The notes beneath the pieces are model-generated. The model saw nothing but the letters and a program-made list of their open reading frames with translations, searched no databases and was not told where the DNA came from. The translations under genes and the position numbers were made by a program. A stretch of DNA of 31,604 bases from Stentor coeruleus (Eukaryota > Ciliophora > Heterotrichea > Heterotrichida > Stentoridae): assembly GCA_001970955.1 (NCBI GenBank), contig MPUH01000857.1:1-31604 (forward strand), given 5' to 3'. Positions 7,821 to 16,204 of the stretch are shown here, piece by piece (position 1 is the stretch's first letter; the number at the start of each line of letters is the position of its first letter).

Positions 7821-9362
7821 TTATCCTTGTTTTTCTTGTTCTCTGTTCGGAACAATTGTATGTCCCGAATCGTTAAAATCAAAAAGTCTAGGCTGGATAA
7901 ATAACCCATAAGCAAGTTTTATCGCAGGAAGTTTTTGAACTTGTTTTTTTATAGGAGGAGGATAAAAATTCTTTATAGATTTAATGAAAAGCGGAGAATT
8001 TGATTTTCTATAATACACATTAGGAGTTCCAATTGGCTTTAATATTTTGATAGGCTTAGGGAGATTGGGTTGAACAACACTTTTAGCTTGTGTCCGGTCT
8101 TTACTTTCTTTTTTCCTTATGCCAAGGTTAGTTAGCCAGACATCACGGGCAGCATGCATATATTCTTCATATAATTCAACATTATCAGCAGGAAAAATTC
8201 TTGTATACCCTCCTCTGAATTTTTCTTCAATTTCACTTCTGCTTTGCATCCATTTTTCTTTTAACTCAAGACGCAAAGATCGAATTTCTTTCATGCCTCG
8301 GTTATTTCTCATAGATTTTATATCAATCTCACTTCGTCTATGCATCCCTAGCATACGCATAGCATCACCGATTATAGCTTTTTTTACTTGTAAGTCTAAA
8401 GGAGTATCTGTAGTAAAGCTCGGTGTATGATTAACTTCAAGAAGATATGGCTTGAGTTTACTATCTAAGAAAATATCAAAGCCTAAAATTTGAAAACATA
8501 TTGAATTAGTTGGATCATTTGGCTGACTAGATCTATAAAGATGTGCAAGTAAAGGTTGAGCTACACACATGGTTTTGACAATCATATCAGAAATATCAGC
8601 CCATAAAACTTCAGTGTTTTCACCTTTTTCTTTGAGTTTTTCTATGAATTTGCTTAAACTTCGCTTATGTCCACTATAATCATCATCTGAACTCTGGTTG
8701 AATTGAAATTTAGAACTATTTTTATTTATAGCATAGTTTGTCAAATGCATACACACTTCTCCAAGGTTATTTGTCATTGGGGATGTATATGGCTCTGTAG
8801 CAAGCCTAACAAGTCCTTCTTTATGAATAAACATCCTTAATGGATCACATCCAAGTATAAGAACATAAACTCTTAAGTCAAACTTGAGTCCATCAATCAG
8901 ATATGGTTTATGTAAGTATCTTTGAACAACACACCTTTCTGGGATTTCTTCCAGCTTTCTTGTAAGGAAAATTCCTTTACCTTGAGAACTTGCTTCAGGT
9001 TTACAAATAAAAGTCTTTGCCCGTTTCTCGTTAAATTGGTTTTTAAGATCAGCTAAATCTTTAGGAAGAACCCATGTTGGAGGAAAGTAATTGTAAGTAT
9101 TTGGAAAAGCATATCTCATAGCTTTTAAATTTTTACCAAGGTGATCTTTCCGTGCTACAGCATACATTCCAGGAAAGTGATTTATTCTTTGATGTGGTTT
9201 TAGTTGGCTAAGTTGATCTGGGGTTAAAGCATTATCTTGCCAGAAAATGTCAAAGTTCATATCCCCAGCCTCGTTATTAACTTTCCACTTCATATCATTA
9301 GTGACTTCTGTTATAACTTCATACTGAGTGTTTGCAACACTAACAATAACTAGATCATCCAT
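7821..9362 (-). CDS. Tubulin-tyrosine ligase-like protein, TTLL6/13-type polyglutamylase
   Basis: This 513-residue protein has a complete TTL domain at about residues 20-340. It opens with the TTLL6/13-like stretch QRINHFPGMYAVARKDHL (58-75) and the FPPTWVLP block (93-100). ATP-grasp motifs follow: CKPEASSQGKGIFLTR (120-135), VVQRYLHKPYLIDGLKFDLR (145-164), CMHLTNYAINKNSS (204-217) and LGFDIFLDSKLKPYLLEVNH (293-312), with the metal-binding E309-x-N311. These enzymes add glutamate chains to tubulin tails, preferring axonemal tubulin in this subgroup. The C-terminal 170 residues are basic and Pro-rich, probably for microtubule docking; no initiating-enzyme signature can be read. The ATG at 9362 gives the usual TTLL6-like N-terminus. 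A second TTLL gene lies 4.5 kb away on the same strand. Confidence 0.94.
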   Translation of the reverse strand: MDDLVIVSVANTQYEVITEVTNDMKWKVNNEAGDMNFDIFWQDNALTPDQLSQLKPHQRINHFPGMYAVARKDHLGKNLKAMRYAFPNTYNYFPPTWVLPKDLADLKNQFNEKRAKTFICKPEASSQGKGIFLTRKLEEIPERCVVQRYLHKPYLIDGLKFDLRVYVLILGCDPLRMFIHKEGLVRLATEPYTSPMTNNLGEVCMHLTNYAINKNSSKFQFNQSSDDDYSGHKRSLSKFIEKLKEKGENTEVLWADISDMIVKTMCVAQPLLAHLYRSSQPNDPTNSICFQILGFDIFLDSKLKPYLLEVNHTPSFTTDTPLDLQVKKAIIGDAMRMLGMHRRSEIDIKSMRNNRGMKEIRSLRLELKEKWMQSRSEIEEKFRGGYTRIFPADNVELYEEYMHAARDVWLTNLGIRKKESKDRTQAKSVVQPNLPKPIKILKPIGTPNVYYRKSNSPLFIKSIKNFYPPPIKKQVQKLPAIKLAYGLFIQPRLFDFNDSGHTIVPNREQEKQG

Positions 9363-9822
9363 TGCGAAATTAACAATCTATAAACTATTATTAGAAACTA
9401 ATTATATGTCCTATATAAATAGTTTTATACTGCTGCAAATGAGAAATTTCTGGATATCTTTGAGTCTTATCAATTTTCACAAAATTTTGGAACATTGATG
9501 TAATTGAATTTGTGACCAAAGCTTATATTAAATTTTTAGATTAATATCATAAAATATCTTAACAGATGCAATTTCCATAAAAGCATTAATTTATGTTTTT
9601 CTTTGAAATAAATATTAGCATTGCAATTTAAAAAAATATTTCTGTCCTTTAAAAGTTATTTCAAAGCATTTACTGCAGTTTAAAACCACTATTTTCACGA
9701 TATTTAGTCTCAATTTCTAGGCATGTAATCGATTGATTTCTACAAAGTTTACTTGCCATATTAAAAGATACAGCCATATCTGAGAATAAAATAATACTAC
9801 TTATGCAAATTAAAAATATTAT
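9363..9822. other. Gene-free AT-rich spacer
   Basis: No ORF, RNA-like patch or repeat was recognised here. It separates two minus-strand genes and must include the promoter of the TTLL gene on its left. Confidence 0.5.
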
Positions 9823-10704
9823 CTAGGAATCTATTGAAACAGCAATGACGAAAGTTAAAGTTTCTCTTGGCAATAGTGCTAGAAGATTATCTTTATTCTC
9901 AGGAACATTGAAACCTAAAGGAACTAATGCTTGAAGGAAACCAACAATTTTAGTACTCTTGGTTTGAAATATAAAATCATGAGTAAAAATTTGATTACGA
10001 GCTGGCCTGACTACATAAAAAAGCCTAAGTATAATAAGCAACTCTATGATTTTGTATGAGATTTCTAGATAATCAACCGAATAGTTGAAGATATTGATTA
10101 ATGCAAAGCATGAATAATAGATAGCAGAAATAAAAGTATGCATAAATATCACAGTTTTAACTTTAAAAAAGAGCTTAATTTTGCCTAATAAAACTTCTTG
10201 ACTATTATTATCCCTGAAATACTCGAAACTTTGTTCCATTAACCTTAGAAAGCCCAAGTATATAATTGGTAATGCTAAAGTATAGATAGCCGCTCCAACT
10301 ACAGGATAAATAATATATAAAATCGTAAAAGAATAAGTAGGAAGAAAAATCATATTAAGAATCCAATAATCAAAGCTTCTTGCGCTAATGCTACAGCATC
10401 CAAATCCAACAAAAACAAAATAAAAGCATGCAATCAGCACAGCCTCATTAAGGAACTCAATAATACCCTCAATACATTCCCAAAGAACATTCAGATCAGG
10501 AAATGCTTCATTTAAATAATTTGTTAACAAGAAAAATATTGCAAGTGATCTTGTTAAAAGTATTGAAATTAGTAGAATATGCATGAAGGTAGTGTATCTT
10601 TTTCTTATTATGCAGATAAAGTAAATCCAGAATGCACTTAGAAATAAGTAAACTGAAGAGAAGGCAATGTTTTCTATAATATCTGAGAAATGTAATATTT
10701 CCAT
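9823..10704 (-). CDS. Seven-helix integral membrane protein, unrecognised
   Basis: The 293-residue product contains about seven hydrophobic helices: roughly residues 11-32, 40-60, 80-103, 113-133, 134-155, 184-210 and 215-236. There is no signal peptide or ectodomain, and a 50-residue tail follows that ends in a hydrophobic stretch (LTFVIAVSIDS). The loop between helices 5 and 6 is charged (MEQSFEYFRDNNSQEV). The end of helix 7, FYVVRPARNQIF, is reminiscent of the 'WRPS-x-N' close of the GOST/Lung-7TM receptor family (TMEM87, GPR107), but the lumenal domain of that family is absent, so family membership is only a suggestion. A receptor or trafficking role is possible. Confidence 0.68.
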   Translation of the reverse strand: MEILHFSDIIENIAFSSVYLFLSAFWIYFICIIRKRYTTFMHILLISILLTRSLAIFFLLTNYLNEAFPDLNVLWECIEGIIEFLNEAVLIACFYFVFVGFGCCSISARSFDYWILNMIFLPTYSFTILYIIYPVVGAAIYTLALPIIYLGFLRLMEQSFEYFRDNNSQEVLLGKIKLFFKVKTVIFMHTFISAIYYSCFALINIFNYSVDYLEISYKIIELLIILRLFYVVRPARNQIFTHDFIFQTKSTKIVGFLQALVPLGFNVPENKDNLLALLPRETLTFVIAVSIDS

Positions 10705-11448
10705 GTTTTAGACAATATATTAAGCTATTTTTAAAATAAAGTATTAATGAAGCATAATTACTATGTCTATAAATATAGATAGGTTTTTAATCGCATTTTT
10801 CATATGATTATAGAAATGGATTTATTATGTAATTTACATAAAATTTGCTAAAAAGTTCAATTTGATAATAATGCATTAGAAAAAATATATATATAATTGC
10901 AGACTATAAGATTGAATCTTCAAATACAATCAGATCTTTGTTTATAGAAAACAATTTATCTTTTATTTTTTTTTCCGATATTAAAATCTTCTGTTAAATT
11001 TATCCCTAAAAAAATTAAAGTGATAATACTGATTCCATTGTTATTGTTGTTTTTATCTAAGATTAGATTATGGAAGCATCTCTGTTATATAGGTAGATTT
11101 AGTATATAATTATTTCTCAAAAGAAGAATAGCTGTCCTGTGTAATTAATTATTGAAGTTCTATTGTAATATTAGTCATTCTTAGGAAGTGGCATAGTTCA
11201 ATTTAGATATTTAAAAAAAAATCATCTTNTTATTGAAGTTCTATTGTAATATTAGTCATTCTTAGGAAGTGGCATAGTTCAATTTAGATATTTAAAAAAA
11301 AATCATCTTAATTTTAAATGCAAATATATATATGAATAGTGGATAATAGTGATTGTAATTTTGTGGAACTTCATAAGGTAGAGATTATTATATGGGCATA
11401 TAGTTAAGAATTCTGAGATAATAATAAATGATTAAATTATAGAGTTCT
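10705..11448. other. Gene-free AT-rich spacer with an assembly repeat
   Basis: No supported gene on either strand. Several long A/T runs and the N-flanked 80-bp repeat at 11149-11309 are all that is visible. Confidence 0.55.
11149..11309. repeat. 80-bp direct repeat around an N (unmerged contig overlap)
   Basis: 11149-11228 is repeated exactly at 11230-11309 with N at 11229. Same artefact type as the other N junctions. Confidence 0.87.
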
Positions 11449-12996
11449 TTATTTAGCGTTGGCACGATTAATTCTGCATTTCTTCATAAAAGTCGAAGGG
11501 TATGCAAACAAACTCCTGATTCTCACATTGAGTGTGCTATTAGTAGGAATTTCTTTTTTTGATGAAACACTAATGTTTCTTCTTGACGATAATGCTCCAA
11601 GATCGTGACATGATAATTTGGGAGTTCTTTTTACTGAAGCTCTACAACTATTTTCAGTGATCGTTTTCAATTCTTCATTCATACTTACTCTTTGATATCT
11701 TTCGGTCAACCTTTTATTTGAATCTTTAAGCATACTGCGAATTGATTCAATATGAGGAAATTTTGTTAAAAGATGCTCTTTTTGTACATAGTATACCTCA
11801 GCTTTTGTTGAGGTACATGTACAAGAATATTCTCTATAAAGAATTTTCTCTACAACCTCATATCCACCAACAGCCTCATTCTTCCCTTTGATAATCACAT
11901 TAAGTAATCTGGTCAGCCTAGGGATATTTGGCTTCTTAAACCTTATAAGGTTCGAATCACTTCTATATTGCGAGCTTGCATCATTCTGCATCTCGCATTT
12001 CTTTGATAATACAAACTCACCTTCTTTGATAAAATAAATACCATCTGTGATCTCTCCTTCACGAAACAATTTTTGTTTATATCTGATCGATATTGGGGTG
12101 AAAAAATAAGCAAGTTTAACTAGCAAAGATTTCGTCCAACTAAAAAAGTAAGGAAGAGATTGTAAAAACCTTACTTTTATCATCAGTTGCCTTTCAGCTA
12201 AAGACCCTAAAATCTGTTTAAAATCATCTTTGTGGAGAACTAAAAGCTTAGTGTGCTCCTTAGCTTTTATAGAAGCTGCTCGAGGTTTATCAGAAATCAA
12301 AGCTAGTTCACCAAATGATTCTCCAGAATTAAGGATCCCAATTTCTTCTAACTGGTCCATTTCAATTTCTATATAGTTTTTATCAGTCTCTCTAAGCATC
12401 TCAACAAGGTTATATTTATTCTTTCCATATTTTTCTTGTATAAATTCGATTATAGCTTTTTCATCAGCATTTTCAGGTTCAAGGTTGATATTAAGTATTT
12501 TTTCGTAATTCGTCCCTTTTTTCATAAGTTTTTTATGAATATCTGAGTCATATATCGCCATGCCTTCCCTTCGATATATTTTATCATAATTTTCAGGATA
12601 TTCAGTCTCAAAAATACTTGAAGATTCATCACCACTCATTTGATCATCATCATGGGCATCTATTAGAGTTTGATATCTTTTTAATTCACTAACTGTAAGC
12701 TTTATTTTTTTCTTTATTGGGAGCATTATAGAAACTGATCCATAAAGCAAAATATAAAACTTTTCACCAATCTCACCATAGTTGATAATTAAGTCTCCTT
12801 CCTCATATTCTTCTAATAACATAACAGAGCAGCATTCCTTGTGGATTTCAGAAGAATTGTGCTCAGCTGCGATTTTAGAGAAAAAGGCTACATCTTTGGT
12901 ATAATTGACAAGAGTTTCGTGCTGATGATGAAGTCGGAATTTAGAAGGGATTTTTAAAATCTGTATGATTTCCTTCATTTCAATATTATCTTGCAT
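11449..12996 (-). CDS. Cyclic-nucleotide-binding domain protein with a split first domain
   Basis: The 515-residue protein carries two CNB-type beta barrels. In the first, strands at residues 62-93 (YEEGDLIINYGEIGEKFYIL, GSVSIMLP) are separated by about 120 charged residues (94-215, with DDDQMSGDESSS) from the phosphate-binding cassette at about 226-243, SGESFGELALISDKPRAASI. That cassette keeps the Glu (FGE) and Arg (PRA) that hold the ribose and phosphate, so cAMP or cGMP binding is likely. The second barrel (about 300-330, FREGEITDGIYFIKEGEF) lacks a cassette and is followed by a basic tail with Ser clusters. There is no kinase domain, channel helix or PKA-R inhibitor site. It could be a PKA-R-like or axonemal cyclic-nucleotide sensor. 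The neighbouring gene's stop lies only 29 bp upstream of its ATG. Confidence 0.88.
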   Translation of the reverse strand: MQDNIEMKEIIQILKIPSKFRLHHQHETLVNYTKDVAFFSKIAAEHNSSEIHKECCSVMLLEEYEEGDLIINYGEIGEKFYILLYGSVSIMLPIKKKIKLTVSELKRYQTLIDAHDDDQMSGDESSSIFETEYPENYDKIYRREGMAIYDSDIHKKLMKKGTNYEKILNINLEPENADEKAIIEFIQEKYGKNKYNLVEMLRETDKNYIEIEMDQLEEIGILNSGESFGELALISDKPRAASIKAKEHTKLLVLHKDDFKQILGSLAERQLMIKVRFLQSLPYFFSWTKSLLVKLAYFFTPISIRYKQKLFREGEITDGIYFIKEGEFVLSKKCEMQNDASSQYRSDSNLIRFKKPNIPRLTRLLNVIIKGKNEAVGGYEVVEKILYREYSCTCTSTKAEVYYVQKEHLLTKFPHIESIRSMLKDSNKRLTERYQRVSMNEELKTITENSCRASVKRTPKLSCHDLGALSSRRNISVSSKKEIPTNSTLNVRIRSLFAYPSTFMKKCRINRANAK

Positions 12997-13025
12997 CTTA
13001 TAAATAATAATATCTATTTTTATTA

Positions 13026-13541
13026 TTAGAGTCCAATGTGTTTAGTAAATGTTCTTAATTCTTGAATCATTTTTTTCATTTGCACCCTCGTTAGATAAAA
13101 TTCATTATCTTTTTTCTTGTTTGGCTTGGAATCCTGCTTTCTTCTGAATTTTTTATCCATTATATCAAGCACGTTTTGTACTTCTCTACGATTTGTGTAA
13201 AATCCTGCTAATGACTTAAACTCTTTGGATGATTTAGCCTTCTCACATGTTTTTATAAGACAATTTATAGTGTCTACTCTGTTTGCTCTTGAAGACATTG
13301 AATTTTGCTGTGAAAACCTGCTAAAATCAATATATGGTAAGCTTTCAAAGCTGGATTTTTTTACAGGATCATTACAATTACTCTGAGTTTGTTTAAACTT
13401 TGTTATTTGAGGCAATTCTAAAGGCTTATTAGCTTTTGTTTGCTTATCTTTATCACTTGGATCAGCTACTTCTGCTATCGGTAAAATTTTTATTCGATTT
13501 GGCCCTGCAAAGCCTCTAGGTAAACCAGATAAATTATTCAT
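13026..13541 (-). CDS. Small basic protein, unrecognised
   Basis: The 171-residue product is Lys/Ser/Asn-rich. The first 80 residues are low complexity and probably disordered (LSGLPRGFAGPNRIKILPIA). The C-terminal half looks helical: CEKAKSSKEFKSLAGFYTN at about 98-117, VQNVLDIMDKKFRRKQ and RVQMKKMIQELRTFTKHIGL at the very end. No domain was recognised. The gene stands in tandem upstream of the cyclic-nucleotide-binding gene with 29 bp between this stop and that ATG, so the promoter of the downstream gene must lie inside or at the end of this one. Confidence 0.65.
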   Translation of the reverse strand: MNNLSGLPRGFAGPNRIKILPIAEVADPSDKDKQTKANKPLELPQITKFKQTQSNCNDPVKKSSFESLPYIDFSRFSQQNSMSSRANRVDTINCLIKTCEKAKSSKEFKSLAGFYTNRREVQNVLDIMDKKFRRKQDSKPNKKKDNEFYLTRVQMKKMIQELRTFTKHIGL

Positions 13542-13885
13542 TATTACTCTATATTTAGATACTTAACTTTAAACCTATACAAGAGTTATATCTGAGGGTT
13601 TAATCACATTAATTTAATTTTATCATCACTCCCAAAATTTTTACATTATCTTTTATACCCTCTAACTTTTTTAGCACCTTAGAAATTAAGGTTTTATGTC
13701 TATACTAGCTTAGTTTTTAGGTGGGGAAAAAATATTTTTGATGCTAAGCAACTATCGTACTGCACCACAGCTATATAAAACTAGAAAATGTGCGGCTCCA
13801 TCAGAAGCTTTGTTAGTCACAAAATATGAAGAGTCCTTTTTATCATTAATATTACTCTATAGTTAACTAAAATTATTAACTTTAC
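13542..13885. other. Spacer with a possible small RNA-like patch
   Basis: No ORF. At about 13735-13810 the sequence is less AT-rich than its surroundings and can form nested pairs: TGATG (13739-13743) with CATCA (13799-13803), and inside them GCAC (13762-13765) with GTGC (13790-13793). No known RNA family motif (tRNA, snRNA, clear snoRNA boxes) is seen, so this is only a weak candidate. Confidence 0.3.
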
Positions 13886-15694
13886 CTAAGTTTCTTCAAC
13901 TTTGTTCCCTTCAACATACTCATGAAAAATTAACTCAAAACGGTTTTCCTGAGGAAACTCAATATATTCTCCAATAGGTGGTGGGAATATACAATCCAAC
14001 ACTATTTTAAAAGCATTATCTAGCATACTGGGTATAATAACACTTAAGTATTTTGAAGATAATTCCAGGCATGGATTTGTATTGACCTCTATTAACCAAG
14101 GTTTAAAGTTCCTGTCAATCATAAAATCATAACCAAAAATTTCCATACAATTAAGTCTACGGTTTGTGTCAATCTTTTTGTAGCTTGCTAAAATTGTTTC
14201 TCTTACTATTTCCTTGATTTTTGGGAGAATTTCACTGTAAAAATTAATTTTTTTCTCAGGGAACCGTCTTTCAAGATATCTTTGGAAATCCTTATAAGAC
14301 AATTTGTTCCCATTTTCAAACCTTCCATACTCTTTCGAATGCTTTTGTATAGCATCATTAGTCAAGTGGATATACAAATTATTCGTGTCTTTCATAGTAA
14401 ACTCATGACTTGTTGTTCTTAAATAGCCATCTAAATAAAAATATCCTTGTATAACCCCGTTTATGCAAGTAACTAATGAATAGCATCTTATATCAAATTT
14501 CCTTTTTGTAATCAGCAAAGGATTTTCAATATATTTCTGTATAATAAAAGTATGCTCACTAACAGTTACCAAAGCTGTAATTTCTTCAAGTGTTTTACAA
14601 ACTTTAATCCCTTGTCCTCTATTAGTAAATTCTCCAGGTTTAATAATCCATAAATTCTGAAAGTTAGGGTGTATTTCTTTATACCTTTCAAATTCAAAGA
14701 ATTTTTCATTAAAAGCCAAAAATTCAGGGTCAACTTCTCCTATACTAACATTAAAAGTTAATGGGACTTTCTCAAAAACATCTACTCCTATACTGTTATA
14801 ATAAGCTTTCATTGTCAAAAAAAGGTCTTTTTTATTGGATAAAAAGTGGTTGAATTCAATTTTATTATGAAGCTTCGACATCTCAGGAATGAATTTTTCT
14901 GTTGCTAACGAAACATATGAATGGGAATTAGCTATCAAGCTCATGCCTGATATTAAATTTTGAGCTGATTTTACACATAATGAAGCTACTGCATCAACTT
15001 TATGATTTTTATCTGTAGCACATTGTAAAGTTCCTAAAAAAGGCTTGTCTTTCCATTGAGTCCACACAAAATTAGCTTTTTCTTTAAATTCAGTCACTGT
15101 CCACCAATTTCGGCTTTGGATTGTTTTTTTGACAAGATTAGAATTGTTGCCCTTACCAATATAAATAGAATAATTAGCAAAAAAAATCCCTTGAGTTTCG
15201 ATCCCGTTGGAGTTATTGATGAGTTTTCGCCAAAGCTTATCATCTTCAACTCTATTTTTTGTTCTCTTAGGATTTGTTTTTTGGAGTTTTCGAGTTGTAA
15301 GTGAGGCTGGGGAAAGAAATTTGGGACTGTTGCAAGGTGAAGAAAGTTTTATAGCTTTTTGTGAAGAATTTTTTGTAAATCTGATGTAAGAAATATAATT
15401 TCCTGGGGATTTTGCTTGAGAAGCTGATGGATTTGTGCTAATGCGCGATTCCCTTTCTGAAGTTTTTAATATTGAACTTTTTACAGATCTCAAAGGGGAA
15501 AACTGCAAAGACTGTTCTAAAGAAAAGATATTGTCTTTTTCAAGCTTTTTTTGAACCCTTTTAGCACTAATGTCTCTTTTCGTTTTGGCTATGACACTGG
15601 GTTCTACGCTACCACATAATGTCCTTGTTGAAATGTTGTCACTTTCTCTTTTGCCTGGACTCAATTTGGTATTGCTTGAATAACGATTTTTCAT
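13886..15694 (-). CDS. Tubulin-tyrosine ligase-like protein with long basic N-terminus
   Basis: The 602-residue protein has a Ser/Lys-rich, probably disordered N-terminus (1-150) and a TTL domain from about 280 to 575. Recognisable motifs are NKKDLFLTMKAYY (287-299), WIIKPGEFTNRGQGI (349-363, ATP-binding Lys and Gly loop), FIIQKYIENPLLITKRKFDIR (383-403), YIHLTNDAIQKHSKEYG (441-457) and FGYDFMIDRNFKPWLIEVNT (520-539) with E536-x-N538. The catalytic set looks complete. 'KPGE-x-NRG' with an unusual HLTNDAIQ and a W-rich pre-domain (RNWWTV, FVWTQWKDKPF at about 195-220) is closer to ciliate TTLL3/TTLL8-like or unclassified TTLLs than to TTLL6, so the enzyme may add glycine or glutamate; this cannot be decided by eye. 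Confidence 0.92.
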   Translation of the reverse strand: MKNRYSSNTKLSPGKRESDNISTRTLCGSVEPSVIAKTKRDISAKRVQKKLEKDNIFSLEQSLQFSPLRSVKSSILKTSERESRISTNPSASQAKSPGNYISYIRFTKNSSQKAIKLSSPCNSPKFLSPASLTTRKLQKTNPKRTKNRVEDDKLWRKLINNSNGIETQGIFFANYSIYIGKGNNSNLVKKTIQSRNWWTVTEFKEKANFVWTQWKDKPFLGTLQCATDKNHKVDAVASLCVKSAQNLISGMSLIANSHSYVSLATEKFIPEMSKLHNKIEFNHFLSNKKDLFLTMKAYYNSIGVDVFEKVPLTFNVSIGEVDPEFLAFNEKFFEFERYKEIHPNFQNLWIIKPGEFTNRGQGIKVCKTLEEITALVTVSEHTFIIQKYIENPLLITKRKFDIRCYSLVTCINGVIQGYFYLDGYLRTTSHEFTMKDTNNLYIHLTNDAIQKHSKEYGRFENGNKLSYKDFQRYLERRFPEKKINFYSEILPKIKEIVRETILASYKKIDTNRRLNCMEIFGYDFMIDRNFKPWLIEVNTNPCLELSSKYLSVIIPSMLDNAFKIVLDCIFPPPIGEYIEFPQENRFELIFHEYVEGNKVEET

Positions 15695-16170
15695 GCTTAA
15701 TTTATATATTTAAATTTCTTATTGGTTGGTTTTTAGACTTTGATAATGGTAATCTAAAATCTGATTTGAGGTCATACAAAATTTTAATAACGATATGGAT
15801 ATAATAAAATCTGATGGAATAAGAGAGATTAAGATTTAAAAATAATAGAGAGAGAGAGAAATAAGAAAATATTAATTGATTTGAAAACTATTATTTTAAA
15901 GCAGATAAAAAATAAAATTGAGATGGAGTGTATAATAAATGTTCCACCAATAATAGTATTTTTTAAGGATTTTAAAATCTTATTTATTCAAATATTAACT
16001 TAAAACATTTTCTATATTAAAAAATCTTAAAGTAAATGGTACTTTAAAAAACTCTTTAAATTTTCTCATCAATATCAAAACTCATATTTATAACTCACCG
16101 ATTAATTATCTAATCATTGCAAAGGTTTCTAATCTTCAACTCTNATATTTATAACTCACCGATTAATTAT
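15695..16170. other. Gene-free spacer with a GA tract and the 3' edge of an assembly repeat
   Basis: No gene seen. A short (AG)n tract lies near 15847-15859. The right edge, from 16084, is one copy of the N-flanked repeat that also covers the 3' end of the TPR gene, so the true spacer is about 61 bp shorter. Confidence 0.5.
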
Positions 16171-16204
16171 CTAATCATTGCAAAGGTTTCTAATCTTCAA
16201 CTCT
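16084..16204. repeat. 60-bp direct repeat around an N at the 3' end of the TPR gene
   Basis: 16084-16143 is repeated exactly at 16145-16204 with N at 16144. The right copy holds the last codons and TAG stop of the TPR gene; the left copy is a duplicate of them in the spacer. Confidence 0.87.

Noticed and set aside
11949..11958. GGTTCGAATC, a tRNA B-box-like string
   Set aside because: It lies inside the cyclic-nucleotide-binding gene and no acceptor stem, anticodon arm or A box fits around it.
15056..15389. Plus-strand open frames inside the second TTLL gene
   Set aside because: They are antisense shadows of a conserved minus-strand coding sequence.
15847..15859. Short AG microsatellite
   Set aside because: Too short and isolated to be more than simple sequence in spacer.
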